Shown one piece after another: positions 44,896-56,359 of a stretch of DNA of 64,000 bases. Below the pieces are notes generated by a model that saw only the letters and a list, made by a program, of their open reading frames with translations, searched no databases and was not told the DNA's origin. A program made the translations under genes and the position numbers. Source of the stretch: Skeletonema tropicum. Lineage: Eukaryota; Bacillariophyta; Thalassiosirophyceae; Thalassiosirales; Thalassiosiraceae. Each line of letters begins with the position of its first letter. Position 1 is the first letter of the stretch. The DNA lies in assembly GCA_037178625.1 (NCBI GenBank), contig CM074141.1, positions 2,232,001 through 2,296,000 on the forward strand, given 5' to 3'.

Positions 44896-44957
44896 TACAA
44901 ATACGGTCACGGTGGTGGTGCAAATACGGTCACGGCGGGGGTGCAAATATGGTCACT
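44896..44957. repeat. 26-bp tandem repeat, about 2.5 copies
   Basis: Units contain CAAATACGGTCACGG followed by a G/T-rich spacer. Confidence 0.7.
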
Positions 44958-45884
44958 TCAAGTCACGAGGTTCAACGTTACTCGTATATATCGCATATAG
45001 AGATAAATCACGTAGAGCTGTCAATTCGTGACCAGGTTGCGAACCTACCCCAAGCTTCGGCTCTAAACTCCAGTAGAGACGGACTCCCAAATTCAAAAAT
45101 TATCTGACGAAGGAGGAGGAGGAGGAGGAGAAACACCGCAGCAAAATTTGAGCCCACCTCTCCCTCTATCCATCACCACCATAATCAAAAGATACTACAG
45201 CTCTAATCTTCTACCGAAGCTTGGATAAACCATGCTAATGTCCGTCAGAGATTGGAGATTGCCGGCGCCAACATGCGGCATACACAACTACCAAGTCCCC
45301 ACGAATAGCGACTTGATCATCGACCGCATCCGAACGGTCCTTTGGATTTATCTATAGAGGCAGAACTCTCAAATCGCCATCGTATTTATGCAAATTATGC
45401 GCAAACATACGTTGATGTTGTGACACAATCTACGCGTTGACGGCTCCCTCTATCCTCCATCGTCGGACGATTCCGTTTAACCAACACAAAATGAACGAGG
45501 TAAAGAATATCTCTGATGTTGCTGACAATCAGATAAATGTGTTGCGTCGTCGTTGAGCTCACAAAACACTCAACACGTGATGATTGTTGGCGCTTTGGGC
45601 GTCGTCGCTCGACATCAACCAAAACAGATGCGTCAGGTGAAGCTCTTGCCCCTCCTCATAGTGGAAATACTCTTCTAATGATTCATAACTATCGGCTTGG
45701 TCAAAGATTACGTTTTTCCTGGTGTTAGTTGCTGCATCATTCGTGTTTGCAAGTTGCTTTGTGTAGCGTATATAGTGGGCATACCTCTGTACAACATATG
45801 CATCCGCACGCAACAATTACTATTCGACTATGACACTATAAAGGTCTGCACTAGTGTGAGTTGCGCGGCGTCATTTTCGAACAC

Positions 45885-47165
45885 CGTCCGTGCCAAGGGT
45901 AAATAAGCGAGCAGGGTTGGCGTCGTTTTGTGAATTTTAAAAGATCCCGTTACCATCTCGTCAGCTCATCGGTACTCAAATTTAGCGATGATTTACAAGT
46001 TCCGATGTATCGCTCGTACGAATAAAAGTGTGCACGAAACGGCATCAACTTTTCCTAAGTAATAATGCCGGTACGACTTTGATATCTTTATGATTGAGTC
46101 TCGCTTGCCTCGTCGTTTCCCGTCATTGAAAGCTCAAATTGATCATTCACCGCTGAAAGCAACGCCAACCATGGTCGACGTTGCTTGCCGCCGCTGAAAT
46201 AGACCAAGTTAATAGCCGTAATATGCGACGATCGATGGCTGATCGTTACTATGATAAATAAATAAATACAAAGTTAATCAGATTAGATATCTATGATACT
46301 AAAAGGGACCTGCTTCGGTACAACTGTACGGTCTTTTCTATTGCCGAATGGCTTTCCAGACAGCAAGACGGGAAACTTCCCGTAGGAGTCAAGGACTCCT
46401 CTTAAACGCCGAAGCGTCTGTAACCAGGTGAGAGTGCTCCTGCGACACATAGTTGGGACTCAATTCTTTCAGTCAGGGTGGTGCTGTTTCCGTTTCTTCC
46501 TCTTCGGCGGAGCATGGCGTTGAGTGGTAGCTAACAATGTGGCCTCCCCAAAAACTACGGACTCTGCTTTGCGTTTCTTGTTCAATAGTGAATGTGTCTG
46601 TTGCAATGGCAGTGGGGTCTGTGACCAAGATTTTCCCCCGAGTTTTGGGACCTCCCGGGATACCGCCGCTGAAATAGACCAAGTTAATAGCCGTAATATG
46701 CGACGATCGATGGCTGATCGTTACTATGGATTATTATGTTTATATTATGGATCTTGGATCCAGCCGAAACGCTCCTTGGGGCGTTCAATAAGCACTGTTC
46801 AGTGGCCGACGCACGCCGAACGTCGCCGTCTAATATTGCCTCCATACTGCCTTCCCTCGAGCTATTTGGCAGCGGCGAGGGTTTCAACACCAAAATAATA
46901 ATCCATAGTAACGATCAGCCACCGATTGGCTGATGAATCGTCTATTAACTAGGTCTATTTTAACGGCGGCAACGGTGACCATGGTTGCCTTCCCTGATGA
47001 ACGGCGTGTTGGTGCAGATCATCCTGTTCGGACCGGCACTGACTTTCTCAATCGAACTTGCTGACGAGACGGTAACGGTACTCAGATTTTTTACTTGTTA
47101 AAATTTTGGCGGGAACTATCGTCGCCAACCCTGCTCATTTACCCTTGGTCCGTGCGGGACACAAA
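45885..47165. repeat. Large imperfect foldback (inverted repeat) structure
   Basis: The left outer arm (45885-45975, with CCAAGGGTAAATAAGCGAGC) pairs with 47050-47165 in inverted orientation. A ~68-bp module with GACCAAGTTAATAGCCGTAA occurs at 46186-46255 and, in the same direction, at 46660-46735. A diverged inverted copy lies at 46902-46972. The modules are flanked on both sides by an ACCATGG-containing segment. No long reading frame is present. The pattern fits a Foldback-type or nested MITE insertion. Confidence 0.75.
46408..46533 (+). repeat. Dispersed repeat, copy 2 (partner 24563-24694)
   Basis: A 126-bp segment lying in the centre of the foldback structure, with only a few differences from the distant copy. 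Confidence 0.85.
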
Positions 47166-48093
47166 CAAGTGATTTTATGTCTTCACGAGCGCTTGCCGCG
47201 AGTGAAGACATAAGGTCACGATTTTTGTGTCGTGGCGGGCTACGGTGTGAGAAACGATCAGCGCAATGAACACGAGTGCCCGACCTGACTGTGTCGTGAC
47301 TCGGGCCGAGCGCAAAAAAGATCGGACAAACACACACTGCTCAAAAGGCGGCCACAAACGATGAACCAAGACTTAACTCAGCGCACTTGCGCCTGACGAA
47401 CTAAGTAATTTACCTTACCCCAACACTCGTGTATCGCTGCGCTCTCCACTCGTGCTAGATAATCATTCCTGCGTGAGGAGTATTGTGTAGACTTCGGTAG
47501 TGACATATATCACCAACGCCCCCCTGCCTTAGTCAAAATTTTATCTTCCCTTTGCATAGTACGATCCGGCGCGTTCGCATAATCTGGACTGCAACCACTG
47601 CAACCTTCATGAGCTCAGTCTACCAGAGTATCCCTACCACGGCCACTATCAGATGTGTCCTTTACTATGTATTCATGGCAGGTCCAAGTGCAGTCATACA
47701 GCTTTTCTATCGTCGGCATTTCGCAATCGCTCGCTGTTGATTTATTATTTCTTGCGTTTTTTACGCTTTTGCTGTGTTTTTGCTAGTATTGGACGACTAG
47801 CCCGCCCCTTACCGCCTAGATTTCGTCATGATAGCTGCCTATGATAGTGCCGAGGTCGTTGCTGTCGCTAGCGGTGCATGGGACGGTGCCTAGCGGCCTC
47901 CAATGCACGGAACGTCATGGTGTTATGTGCTGTTGTTTTTGAGTTAAAAAGTTAACTAAAAAATAAATTTTCCCTTATTTTTGAGTTATTTTTTCAAAAA
48001 CGACAATTGTTTTTAACTCTATAGTAGTGTTATCAATAGGCGCAATTTTTTACTTGCTGCCAGTGTCTCCTACCGTGAGTGTCGTGAAGAGTG
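47166..48093. other. Intergenic region
   Basis: Contains a hairpin with a perfect 12-bp stem at about 47174-47213 (TTATGTCTTCAC / GTGAAGACATAA) and an AT-rich run near 47935-48020. No gene seen. Confidence 0.5.
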
Positions 48094-49944
48094 ACTAAAT
48101 CGACCCCTAGAGAATCCGCATTTGAAGCCCCAAATATAATCGACTTCCAAACTCCGTATTTTGACAAACTCCACTGCCGTCGATATCATGTTCATCATTA
48201 TCATCAATAACGTCAAAAATGACGACAGCATTCCAATCAATCGTCGGCAACATCAACTACTCCACACCGCACCCGCACACCGCATCATGCCATGCCGACG
48301 ATATACTGCTGCGGAGAAGAAGGAGTTGGGAGTAGTTGAGGTATGTTGTAATCAATCATCGTCTATAATGATGGCTCCGCTCGTCCAGTTGATGTTGTGT
48401 TGGGAGTTGGGAGAGTCATTGCTTGGACGGTACATGTACCGACTGAAATGAGCCCACCGCATTCTACAGTTTGTCTTCAGCGCAGCGTTTGTTGCATGTG
48501 TACCAACTAATCATTGATGCGGCTGATCTAGGAGGACTGTAATTGGCGAGGGCCCCTGCCCGAGCTCCGTTTATTAGTTTTGAAAGTGACATTAAGGTGG
48601 TCGGTTTTTGAGACTTACATCGTACCAACCAAAAATTTACGGCACTGATCGTCTTTAACTGTATTTCGCGAGGCCCTTGGCCGAGCAGTGTTTATACTGT
48701 TTGATAGTAATAGTGGTACTAATCGCTAGAGATTGAGGAGAGCTTTCGAATGGTTGTCAATTCGTTCATTTTGATTATTTTGGCCTCGGCTTTGAAATTC
48801 TGGCTGCGGCGGTGGATCGCGCTATCTGGCCGAGCTGGCTGTAATCTAGCCCCGTTTCTAGCCTGATCGATTGAATAAAATTTGCCCAATGAAGTCGATT
48901 ATACGCCTAATCGATAGAGGTGCTTACGAGCTTTCCAAAACGACACTTATCGCCGTCATTGGACGAGTAGGAGATAAGATACCAAAATATACAGCTCCAT
49001 GGCATGTGCATCTCGATTCTATCTGATTGCTCTCTTGATTGAGTTGGTGACTTTTTGATGCGACAGGACATCGACAGCTGGCAATGCCGCTCTATTGCAT
49101 ACCTCTGTCACATCAGACGCTTTCCACCACTCACGTCATCGCTTTTCAAAATTCCAAAACTGCGCCGATCGATGTCGACAATGATGTAATGCCGACGCAA
49201 CCAGCGAAGATATCTTTGGCAGTACACAGTATATTGTACAGTGTTATCAACAGTATCTCAGACTGACCTAGACATTGACTGACTGACACGCTGTGGCCTT
49301 GCAACCGCTACTGTTCTGCTGTTGGCTGCGCTCTACCTCTAGAGCTCTTCAATTCATTTCGTCCATCAAACGTATCTCGTGTCTCAAATGACAGGCACCA
49401 CATCCTCGTGCTCGTGCCTCCTCTTTCTGCTAGCACTCCTCTCAACGACATTCGATAACAATACTAATACTACGCTTGCATTCTCAGCTCGCTCGCCTTC
49501 GCCAGCCGTCAACAATAATAACAATCATAATAATCTAGCCAGCGTCAATCAGAGCGCTGCAAAAATGACATCATCCTCCACCAAAACAACCACTCGTCGA
49601 GTCTACCACGACATTCCAAAGCATGAAACTCAAATCCACCACCTCCGTCAAACCCACGGATCCAAATCCGACGGAACTGGAATCAAAATTGCCATCATGG
49701 ACACGGGCTGTGATCTCTCCGCCAATGGCCTATCCGGAACGTGCTCCGATGGGGTGACCCCCAAATATATTGATTTTGTGGATTGTACTGGTGATGGTGA
49801 TGTGGATATGAGTACGGCCAAAGTGATCGAGTTGGATTATAACAATAACATTACCAATAACAATACCAATACGACGATTGTTCAGGGACTTTCGGGGAGG
49901 AATGTGACACTGGGAAAGTGGGCGGAGAATGTGACCGAGTTGAA
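48094..49944 (+). repeat. Partial TPP2 duplication, upstream copy
   Basis: 1,851 bp nearly identical to 50260-52109. It covers about 1.3 kb of upstream sequence and the first ~185 codons of TPP2. Only a handful of differences were seen (for example CTGACCTAGAC versus CTGACTAGAC). Confidence 0.95.
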
Positions 49945-49960
49945 CATGATTATTATTTGA
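49388..49960 (+). pseudogene. Truncated duplicate of the TPP2 N-terminus
   Basis: 190 residues from the ATG at 49388 (frame open from a GTG at 49379). It matches the N-terminus of the full TPP2 gene downstream, including the catalytic Asp motif IAIMDTGCD. It then runs into unrelated sequence after ENVTELN and stops within five codons. The His, Asn and Ser of the active site are absent, so it cannot be a protease. It keeps an apparently complete promoter region, so a short transcript or peptide may still be made. Function, if any, is unknown. Confidence 0.85.
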
Positions 49961-50259
49961 AGGACGTGGAACATGACAATCAACTGGATATCTTTAGAAA
50001 TGATGTACAATAAATGTATGTGTGAAGAGAGAGAGAACGAAAGAAAGAGATACTATTATTACACTGTTATTATTATTACCTACTTCTTTACCTCTTCCTC
50101 TCCAAATTATTCACCTTTTACTTCGTTTGTTCTCCTGTGTCCTGTGTAGTGGTCGTATCAAGACGATGAGTAGTGATTTCGAATCGTCTCATAGCGCTGT
50201 ATCGATTTGGAGTAGTTGTAAGGTCTAATAACGATCTTTTGTCAATCGAGTCAACTAAA
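49945..50259. other. Spacer between TPP2 duplicates
   Basis: 315 bp of sequence not shared by the two copies, with AT-rich and CT-rich runs. No gene seen. Confidence 0.5.
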
Positions 50260-52109
50260 ACTAAATCGACCCCTAGAGAATCCGCATTTGAAGCCCCAAA
50301 TATAATCGACTTCCAAACTCCGTATTTTGACAAACTCCACTGCCGTCGATATCATGTTCATCATTATCATCAATAACGTCAAAAATGACGACAGCATTCC
50401 AATCAATCGTCGGCAACATCAACTACTCCACACCGCACCCGCACACCGCATCATGCCATGCCGACGATATACTGCTGCGGAGAAGAAGGAGTTGGGAGTA
50501 GTTGAGGTATGTTGTAATCAATCATCGTCTATAATGATGGCTCCGCTCGTCCAGTTGATGTTGTGTTGGGAGTTGGGAGAGTCATTGCTTGGACGGTACA
50601 TGTACCGACTGAAATGAGCCCACCGCATTCTACAGTTTGTCTTCAGCGCAGCGTTTGTTGCATGTGTACCAACTAATCATTGATGCGGCTGATCTAGGAG
50701 GACTGTAATTGGCGAGGGCCCCTGCCCGAGCTCCGTTTATTAGTTTTGAAAGTGACATTAAGGTGGTCGGTTTTTGAGACTTACATCGTACCAACCAAAA
50801 ATTTACGGCACTGATCGTCTTTAACTGTATTTCGCGAGGCCCTTGGCCGAGCAGTGTTTATACTGTTTGATAGTAATAGTGGTACTAATCGCTAGAGATT
50901 GAGGAGAGCTTTCGAATGGTTGTCAATTCGTTCATTTTGATTATTTTGGCCTCGGCTTTGAAATTCTGGCTGCGGCGGTGGATCGCGCTATCTGGCCGAG
51001 CTGGCTGTAATCTAGCCCCGTTTCTAGCCTGATCGATTGAATAAAATTTGCCCAATGAAGTCGATTATACGCCTAATCGATAGAGGTGCTTACGAGCTTT
51101 CCAAAACGACACTTATCGCCGTCATTGGACGAGTAGGAGATAAGATACCAAAATATACAGCTCCATGGCATGTGCATCTCGATTCTATCTGATTGCTCTC
51201 TTGATTGAGTTGGTGACTTTTTGATGCGACAGGACATCGACAGCTGGCAATGCCGCTCTATTGCATACCTCTGTCACATCAGACGCTTTCCACCACTCAC
51301 GTCATCGCTTTTCAAAATTCCAAAACTGCGCCGATCGATGTCGACAATGATGTAATGCCGACGCAACCAGCGAAGATATCTTTGGCAGTACACAGTATAT
51401 TGTACAGTGTTATCAACAGTATCTCAGACTGACTAGACATTGACTGACTGACACGCTGTGGCCTTGCAACCGCTACTGTTCTGCTGTTGGCTGCGCTCTA
51501 CCTCTAGAGCTCTTCAATTCATTTCGTCCATCAAACGTATCTCGTGTCTCAAATGACAGGCACCACATCCTCGTGCTCGTGCCTCCTCTTTCTGATAGCA
51601 CTCCTCTCAACGACATTCGATAACAATACTAATACTACGCTTGCATTCTCAGCTCGCTCGCCTTCGCCAGCCGTCAACAATAATAACAATCATAATAATC
51701 TAGCCAGCGTCAATCAGAGCGCTGCAAAAATGACATCATCCTCCACCAAAACAACCACTCGTCGAGTCTACCACGACATTCCAAAGCATGAAACTCAAAT
51801 CCACCACCTCCGTCAAACCCACGGATCCAAATCCGACGGAACTGGCATCAAAATTGCCATCATGGACACGGGCTGTGATCTCTCCGCCAATGGCCTATCC
51901 GGAACGTGCTCCGATGGGGTGACCCCCAAATATATTGATTTTGTGGATTGTACTGGTGATGGTGATGTGGATATGAGTACGGCCAAAGTGATCGAGTTGG
52001 ATTATAACAATAACATTACCAATAACAATACCAATACGACGATTGTTCAGGGACTTTCGGGGAGGAATGTGACACTGGGAAAGTGGGCGGAGAATGTGAC
52101 CGAGTTGAA
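50260..52109 (+). repeat. Partial TPP2 duplication, downstream copy
   Basis: 1,850 bp matching 48094-49944. It contains the promoter region and 5' end of the functional TPP2 gene. Confidence 0.95.
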
Positions 52110-55100
52110 ATTGGGTGCGGTGCGATTGTATGAGTTGTTGCCGAGGAGTGTGGCACGAAGGGTGAAACGGGAGAGGAAGGAGGTGTTTATGGTCAAGCAT
52201 GGGGCGTTGATTTCCAAGACTCAATTGCAGTTGGATGAGTTGAATACGAATACTAACAGCAGCGGAAAGAAGAGTGATGGTGGGGAGGATGAAACGAAGG
52301 ATGAAACGAAGGATGAAACGAAGGATGCAATGTCAATCGACAAGAAAAAGAAGGAATTGAAACTATTACTGGAACAACTAACATCCATCAAGGAATCGTA
52401 CGATGAAGACTCTGGTCCATTAATGGACATACTCATGTTCCAAGATGTCAATGACGGCGGTGTATGGAAGGCAGTTCTCGACATTGACACAACTGGAGAT
52501 CTCACCAATGCCATCCCCATGGCACCGTTTCGACATGCACGTCAAGTAGGTGAATTGGGATTTGGATCACATGTGACGTTTTGTATCCAGGTGTATGATG
52601 AAGGAAAGACTTTGAGTATTGTGACTGATGCTGGGTCACATGGGACGCATGTTGCTGGTATTGCTGCGTCGTACTTTGCTCCAGAGGAGGGAAAAGATGG
52701 GGAGGAGGAGAAGACGTCTGATGATTTGAATGGTGTAGCACCAGGAGCACAAATTCTAGCATTGAAAATTGGTGATGGACGTCTGGGGAGTAGTGAAACG
52801 GGCACAGGATTGATTCGGGGGTTGATAACTGCCAAGAAGTATGGATGTGACTTGGTCAATTTGAGTTATGGCGAACCATCCTGGCAGCCGGATTCGGGCC
52901 GTGTGTCAGAAGTGTTTGCCAAGGCGTTTAATGATTGGGGAATGACTGTATTTACAAGTGCTGGCAATGATGGACCGGCATTGTCCTCACTTGGTTCTCC
53001 TGGTAGTTTGACATCGGTAGTGACTGTGGGTGCCTGGGTCTCCCCAGAAATGGCTGTCGAACAATATTCGACTCTCCCCCCTTCGACTGACTCACCCTTG
53101 AAGGGATCGAGTTATTACTTTTCTTCTCGTGGACCAACACCCGATGGATTCATGCCAGATGTGTGTGGACCGGGGGGTGCGGTGGCTCCCGTCCCCCGTG
53201 CTGCGTTGCAGGGGAAGGCGCAGTACCATGGAACATCCATGTCGTCACCGAATGTATGTGGGGTGGCGGCATGTGTTTTGAGTGCAGTGAGGCAAAATGG
53301 CGTAAAGGATTGTGGACCAAATGAATTGAAGAGGGCATTGAAAAATACTGCGGTAATTAATGGTGTTGCAGATCCATTCGCTCAAGGATCAGGTCTTGTG
53401 TCTGCCTCGGATTGTGCCGAATACATCATCAAAAATCATGGCAAAGAGGGACAAAATATCGCCATTGATGTTTCTATCCCATCTCGTAACGGTGCAAGAG
53501 GTTTGTATATCCGTGATGAAATCGAATTAGATGGGCCAATGGAGTTCAGCGTTCAGGTCAATCCAAAATTTAGCCATTCCAAGACGAGAACTCCCAGTGA
53601 GCTGGATGAGCTCCTTTCACTCCAGCTCCATCTGTCGTTGAAGAGTAGCGAGGAATGGGTGACTTGTCCCGAGAGTGTGACACTCATGTCGGCGAAGGAG
53701 CGTAATGGTCAGTCTTTCTCTGTGCGTTTGAATACACAAGGTTTGAAACCTGGTGTTCACTATGCAAGTGTGCATGCTGTGGATTCCTCCGATGAGCAAA
53801 GAGGGCCTCTGTTCAGTGTGCCAATCACAGTCATTATTCCTCATTCGAGATTTGTGAAGACTGACCAACCAAAGTTCCTGTTGAATGATTCCTCTAATGA
53901 AAGCATCGAGCTAAAGGAAAATGGATTGGACTTGACCACTTCTTTTCGACTCGAGCAAGGTGTTCCTAACAGGCGATTCGTCACCGTGCCAATTGGAGCC
54001 GAGTGGGCAACAATCAAGTTGAAGAGCACAGAAGTTACCACAAATGGAGGTGCTCCCCGTATTTTGTTACATGCGATCCCGTTCGTTCGTGGAGACATGC
54101 CCAACAAGGAATGCCAACTAAAACGCCTTTTTGTAGTAAAGGAAGGAGTTGAGGAGGAATATCATGTCCGTGTGAAGGGTGGCTCCTCTCTCGAGGTGTG
54201 TCTGCAGTTACTCTGGCTTGCCAATCCTAATCCAGCATTAGTCACTGCAGACGTTGAATTCCACAGTCTCAACATTAGAAGTCCAGCGTTGCCTACATTG
54301 ATGTCATCTCAACCGATCACCATTACTCCTTCGTCCGAGTTTGCCCGATTGGGTGCCAGTTCCCCTCTCCGCGCCGAGCAGTTGAATCCTGAGTGTAAAC
54401 TCAAAGCTGTCCTCCGCACACTTCGCCCTAGCAGTGTTGATATCACGCTTGGATCTGCTGAAAGAGATAGCGAACCACCTAGTGATGCAGAACTTGCTTC
54501 GAATGCGGATGAGGACCCATCTCAAATCTATGAAATGCGCCTATCGTACAAGCTAAAAGTGGAGGGAGACAAGCCTATCGAGGTCAGACCATCTTTCCCC
54601 TCGCTGTTCAATCAACTCTACGACTCTTCAGTAGACTCCCAAATCTGGTCGTTGCAGGACAATAACGCAAAGATGATCACGTACGGATCTTCTATGCATC
54701 ACGCTAGTCCAACTTCCCTGAAGAAGGGTGACTACACAATTAGCCTACTTCTTCGTCATCCGAGTCGTTCTACTCTTGATCAGCTGAAGGACATTCCCTG
54801 CGAAATTTCAATGACTTTGCCTTCGGCATTGAGTTGCAATCTTTACAGTGAGTTGGATAAGGCATCCACACCCGCTGTCAAGGATGATGACCGCAAACCC
54901 ATGGGAAAGAAGATCCTCTCCAAGGGATCCCATCAAGATATTTATGTTGCCAGGCCAACTGACGCCTTGCCCTCGTGGGTGGCGCCCGGGGATGTGCTCC
55001 AGGGTGCTTTAGTACTTGATAAGGGCAAAGAGGCAGTTTCATCAATGAAGGTAATCTATGTTGCTCCGCCGAAGAGCACAGCCAAGGATGGAGATGACGA

Positions 55101-55878
55101 GAAACCTAAAGCAAAAGAGAGAGAAGATTCGCTTGAAGATGTCGTTTTCAAGGCCAAACTTGGTCATTTGGCCAGCCTTCGAACGAAGAATGTGACAGTT
55201 TACAAAGAGATTATCACTACATTGAAGGATGAGCGCCCTGACAGTGTCCCACTTCTAACTGAGATGTTGACATTTGCGCTAGAAGGTTCTCTACCTGATG
55301 GTGAAACGGAAAACGAAGATCAAGTGAGGTCAGCAGAGGTCGAGAAGGTTTACAATCAATCGTTGAAAGAGAATGGTGGTCCTATTGATCTATTAGCACT
55401 TGCGCAGTACTTTGGTTTAAACGAACCAGATAAGGATGAGTTAGATGCTGACGATGAAGCACAGGAGCTCAATAAAGATATGAAAGAGAAGCGTGATGCG
55501 CTGAGGAAGATCCTCCTTGAACGGGCTTCGTTGTGCGGAATTGTTGCGGACAAAGATTCCGCAGAAGTGACTTCATTTGATAAAGCCGTGAAGGAGTTGA
55601 AACAATGGAGTAATCTAGGGAGTTTGAAGGATGATGATGAAAAGATCAAACTCACTATTACACTCGCGAGGCACGCACGTATTTGTCAAGAGAAGGTGGC
55701 ACTCGCAATGTCTCTTTTGTTGAAGGCGAAAAAGGATCTATCTTCCGGTAAGAACTTGAAACAGTTGGATGAGGAGCTACTGATTCTTTTTGATTTGGTA
55801 GATGGAATGAGTCATGTGAAGGACAACTTGAATGAGGCCTTGTACTGTCGCTACCCCGTTTTCAAGAGGAATGTGTAA
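51553..55878 (+). CDS. TPP2: Tripeptidyl peptidase II
   Basis: A 1441-residue intronless protein from the ATG at 51553; a GTG nine bases upstream is in frame but unlikely as start. TPP2 is a giant cytosolic exopeptidase that removes tripeptides from peptides released by the proteasome. The S8 residues are Asp105 (IAIMDTGCD), His363 (GSHGTHVAG), Asn472 (SAGNDGP) and Ser562 (HGTSMSSPNVCG). The long insert between Asp and His is typical of TPP2 and here carries an acidic triple ETKD repeat. The central and C-terminal regions (about 750 onward) match TPP2-specific beta-rich and helical parts. The length is near that of plant and animal enzymes. The first ~35 residues are hydrophobic (CLLFLIALLSTTF...LAFSA), unusual for a cytosolic enzyme; the Met at residue 60 is an alternative start. 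The 5' end and promoter are tandemly duplicated just upstream. Confidence 0.95.
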   Translation: MTGTTSSCSCLLFLIALLSTTFDNNTNTTLAFSARSPSPAVNNNNNHNNLASVNQSAAKMTSSSTKTTTRRVYHDIPKHETQIHHLRQTHGSKSDGTGIKIAIMDTGCDLSANGLSGTCSDGVTPKYIDFVDCTGDGDVDMSTAKVIELDYNNNITNNNTNTTIVQGLSGRNVTLGKWAENVTELKLGAVRLYELLPRSVARRVKRERKEVFMVKHGALISKTQLQLDELNTNTNSSGKKSDGGEDETKDETKDETKDAMSIDKKKKELKLLLEQLTSIKESYDEDSGPLMDILMFQDVNDGGVWKAVLDIDTTGDLTNAIPMAPFRHARQVGELGFGSHVTFCIQVYDEGKTLSIVTDAGSHGTHVAGIAASYFAPEEGKDGEEEKTSDDLNGVAPGAQILALKIGDGRLGSSETGTGLIRGLITAKKYGCDLVNLSYGEPSWQPDSGRVSEVFAKAFNDWGMTVFTSAGNDGPALSSLGSPGSLTSVVTVGAWVSPEMAVEQYSTLPPSTDSPLKGSSYYFSSRGPTPDGFMPDVCGPGGAVAPVPRAALQGKAQYHGTSMSSPNVCGVAACVLSAVRQNGVKDCGPNELKRALKNTAVINGVADPFAQGSGLVSASDCAEYIIKNHGKEGQNIAIDVSIPSRNGARGLYIRDEIELDGPMEFSVQVNPKFSHSKTRTPSELDELLSLQLHLSLKSSEEWVTCPESVTLMSAKERNGQSFSVRLNTQGLKPGVHYASVHAVDSSDEQRGPLFSVPITVIIPHSRFVKTDQPKFLLNDSSNESIELKENGLDLTTSFRLEQGVPNRRFVTVPIGAEWATIKLKSTEVTTNGGAPRILLHAIPFVRGDMPNKECQLKRLFVVKEGVEEEYHVRVKGGSSLEVCLQLLWLANPNPALVTADVEFHSLNIRSPALPTLMSSQPITITPSSEFARLGASSPLRAEQLNPECKLKAVLRTLRPSSVDITLGSAERDSEPPSDAELASNADEDPSQIYEMRLSYKLKVEGDKPIEVRPSFPSLFNQLYDSSVDSQIWSLQDNNAKMITYGSSMHHASPTSLKKGDYTISLLLRHPSRSTLDQLKDIPCEISMTLPSALSCNLYSELDKASTPAVKDDDRKPMGKKILSKGSHQDIYVARPTDALPSWVAPGDVLQGALVLDKGKEAVSSMKVIYVAPPKSTAKDGDDEKPKAKEREDSLEDVVFKAKLGHLASLRTKNVTVYKEIITTLKDERPDSVPLLTEMLTFALEGSLPDGETENEDQVRSAEVEKVYNQSLKENGGPIDLLALAQYFGLNEPDKDELDADDEAQELNKDMKEKRDALRKILLERASLCGIVADKDSAEVTSFDKAVKELKQWSNLGSLKDDDEKIKLTITLARHARICQEKVALAMSLLLKAKKDLSSGKNLKQLDEELLILFDLVDGMSHVKDNLNEALYCRYPVFKRNV

Positions 55879-56359
55879 GATTTAAATGGAGGATTGAATA
55901 CGGTCGAGAGTGAAAGCAGGTACAAGTTTCGTTTGGGTATGAATATGGACAGTCGCTTGAGACTAATCCAAGGTGAAATTCTCTCTCTCTGTCTCTCTCT
56001 CAGCTGAGAGAGAGAGAGAGAGTTCTCAAGTTCGACCATAAATTTAACCTAATTATCTCTGCACTGTTAAACCTCCGCTTTTGTGTCGCCTCGCTCTCAA
56101 AGTCAAATACAGGTGCTGCTGAAGTTTTGGGTTGTTGAGTTGAGATTATCTCTTTTTCTTCCTTCTCGATCTCGAGCGCAATTGAGTCTGTGGGAAGTTA
56201 TGACGTAAATATTGTGGTCATAGCAGGTTATTGTGTTTACAATACATCGTGCTGTTTACATTCTGTCACTACAATACTTCTACCTACTTTCTACTTTCCA
56301 CTTCTACCCACGTGCGTAGCAAATAAACCTAAGACCACTCTCACTCAGAAACACATCAT
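55879..56359. other. TPP2 downstream region with CT/GA hairpin
   Basis: At about 55979-56027 a (CT)n run is followed by AGCTGAG and a (GA)n run, able to form a near-perfect stem of over 20 bp about 100 bases after the TPP2 stop. No gene seen. Confidence 0.6.

Larger units (their letters stand above)
43600..45884. other. Gene-poor intergenic region
   Basis: No gene supported. It holds a 26-bp perfect palindrome (43662-43687), three ~26-bp tandem units with CAAATACGGTCACGG (about 44896-44957), and a GGA microsatellite near 45106-45130. Confidence 0.5.

Noticed and set aside
48161..51432. Small repeated frames (60 and 96 residues) upstream of TPP2
   Set aside because: They are present in both duplicate copies only because the DNA was duplicated. 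There is no homology or start context, and they lie in the promoter region.
53150..55655. Minus-strand frames inside TPP2
   Set aside because: Shadows of a 1441-codon conserved gene with a full active site on the plus strand.
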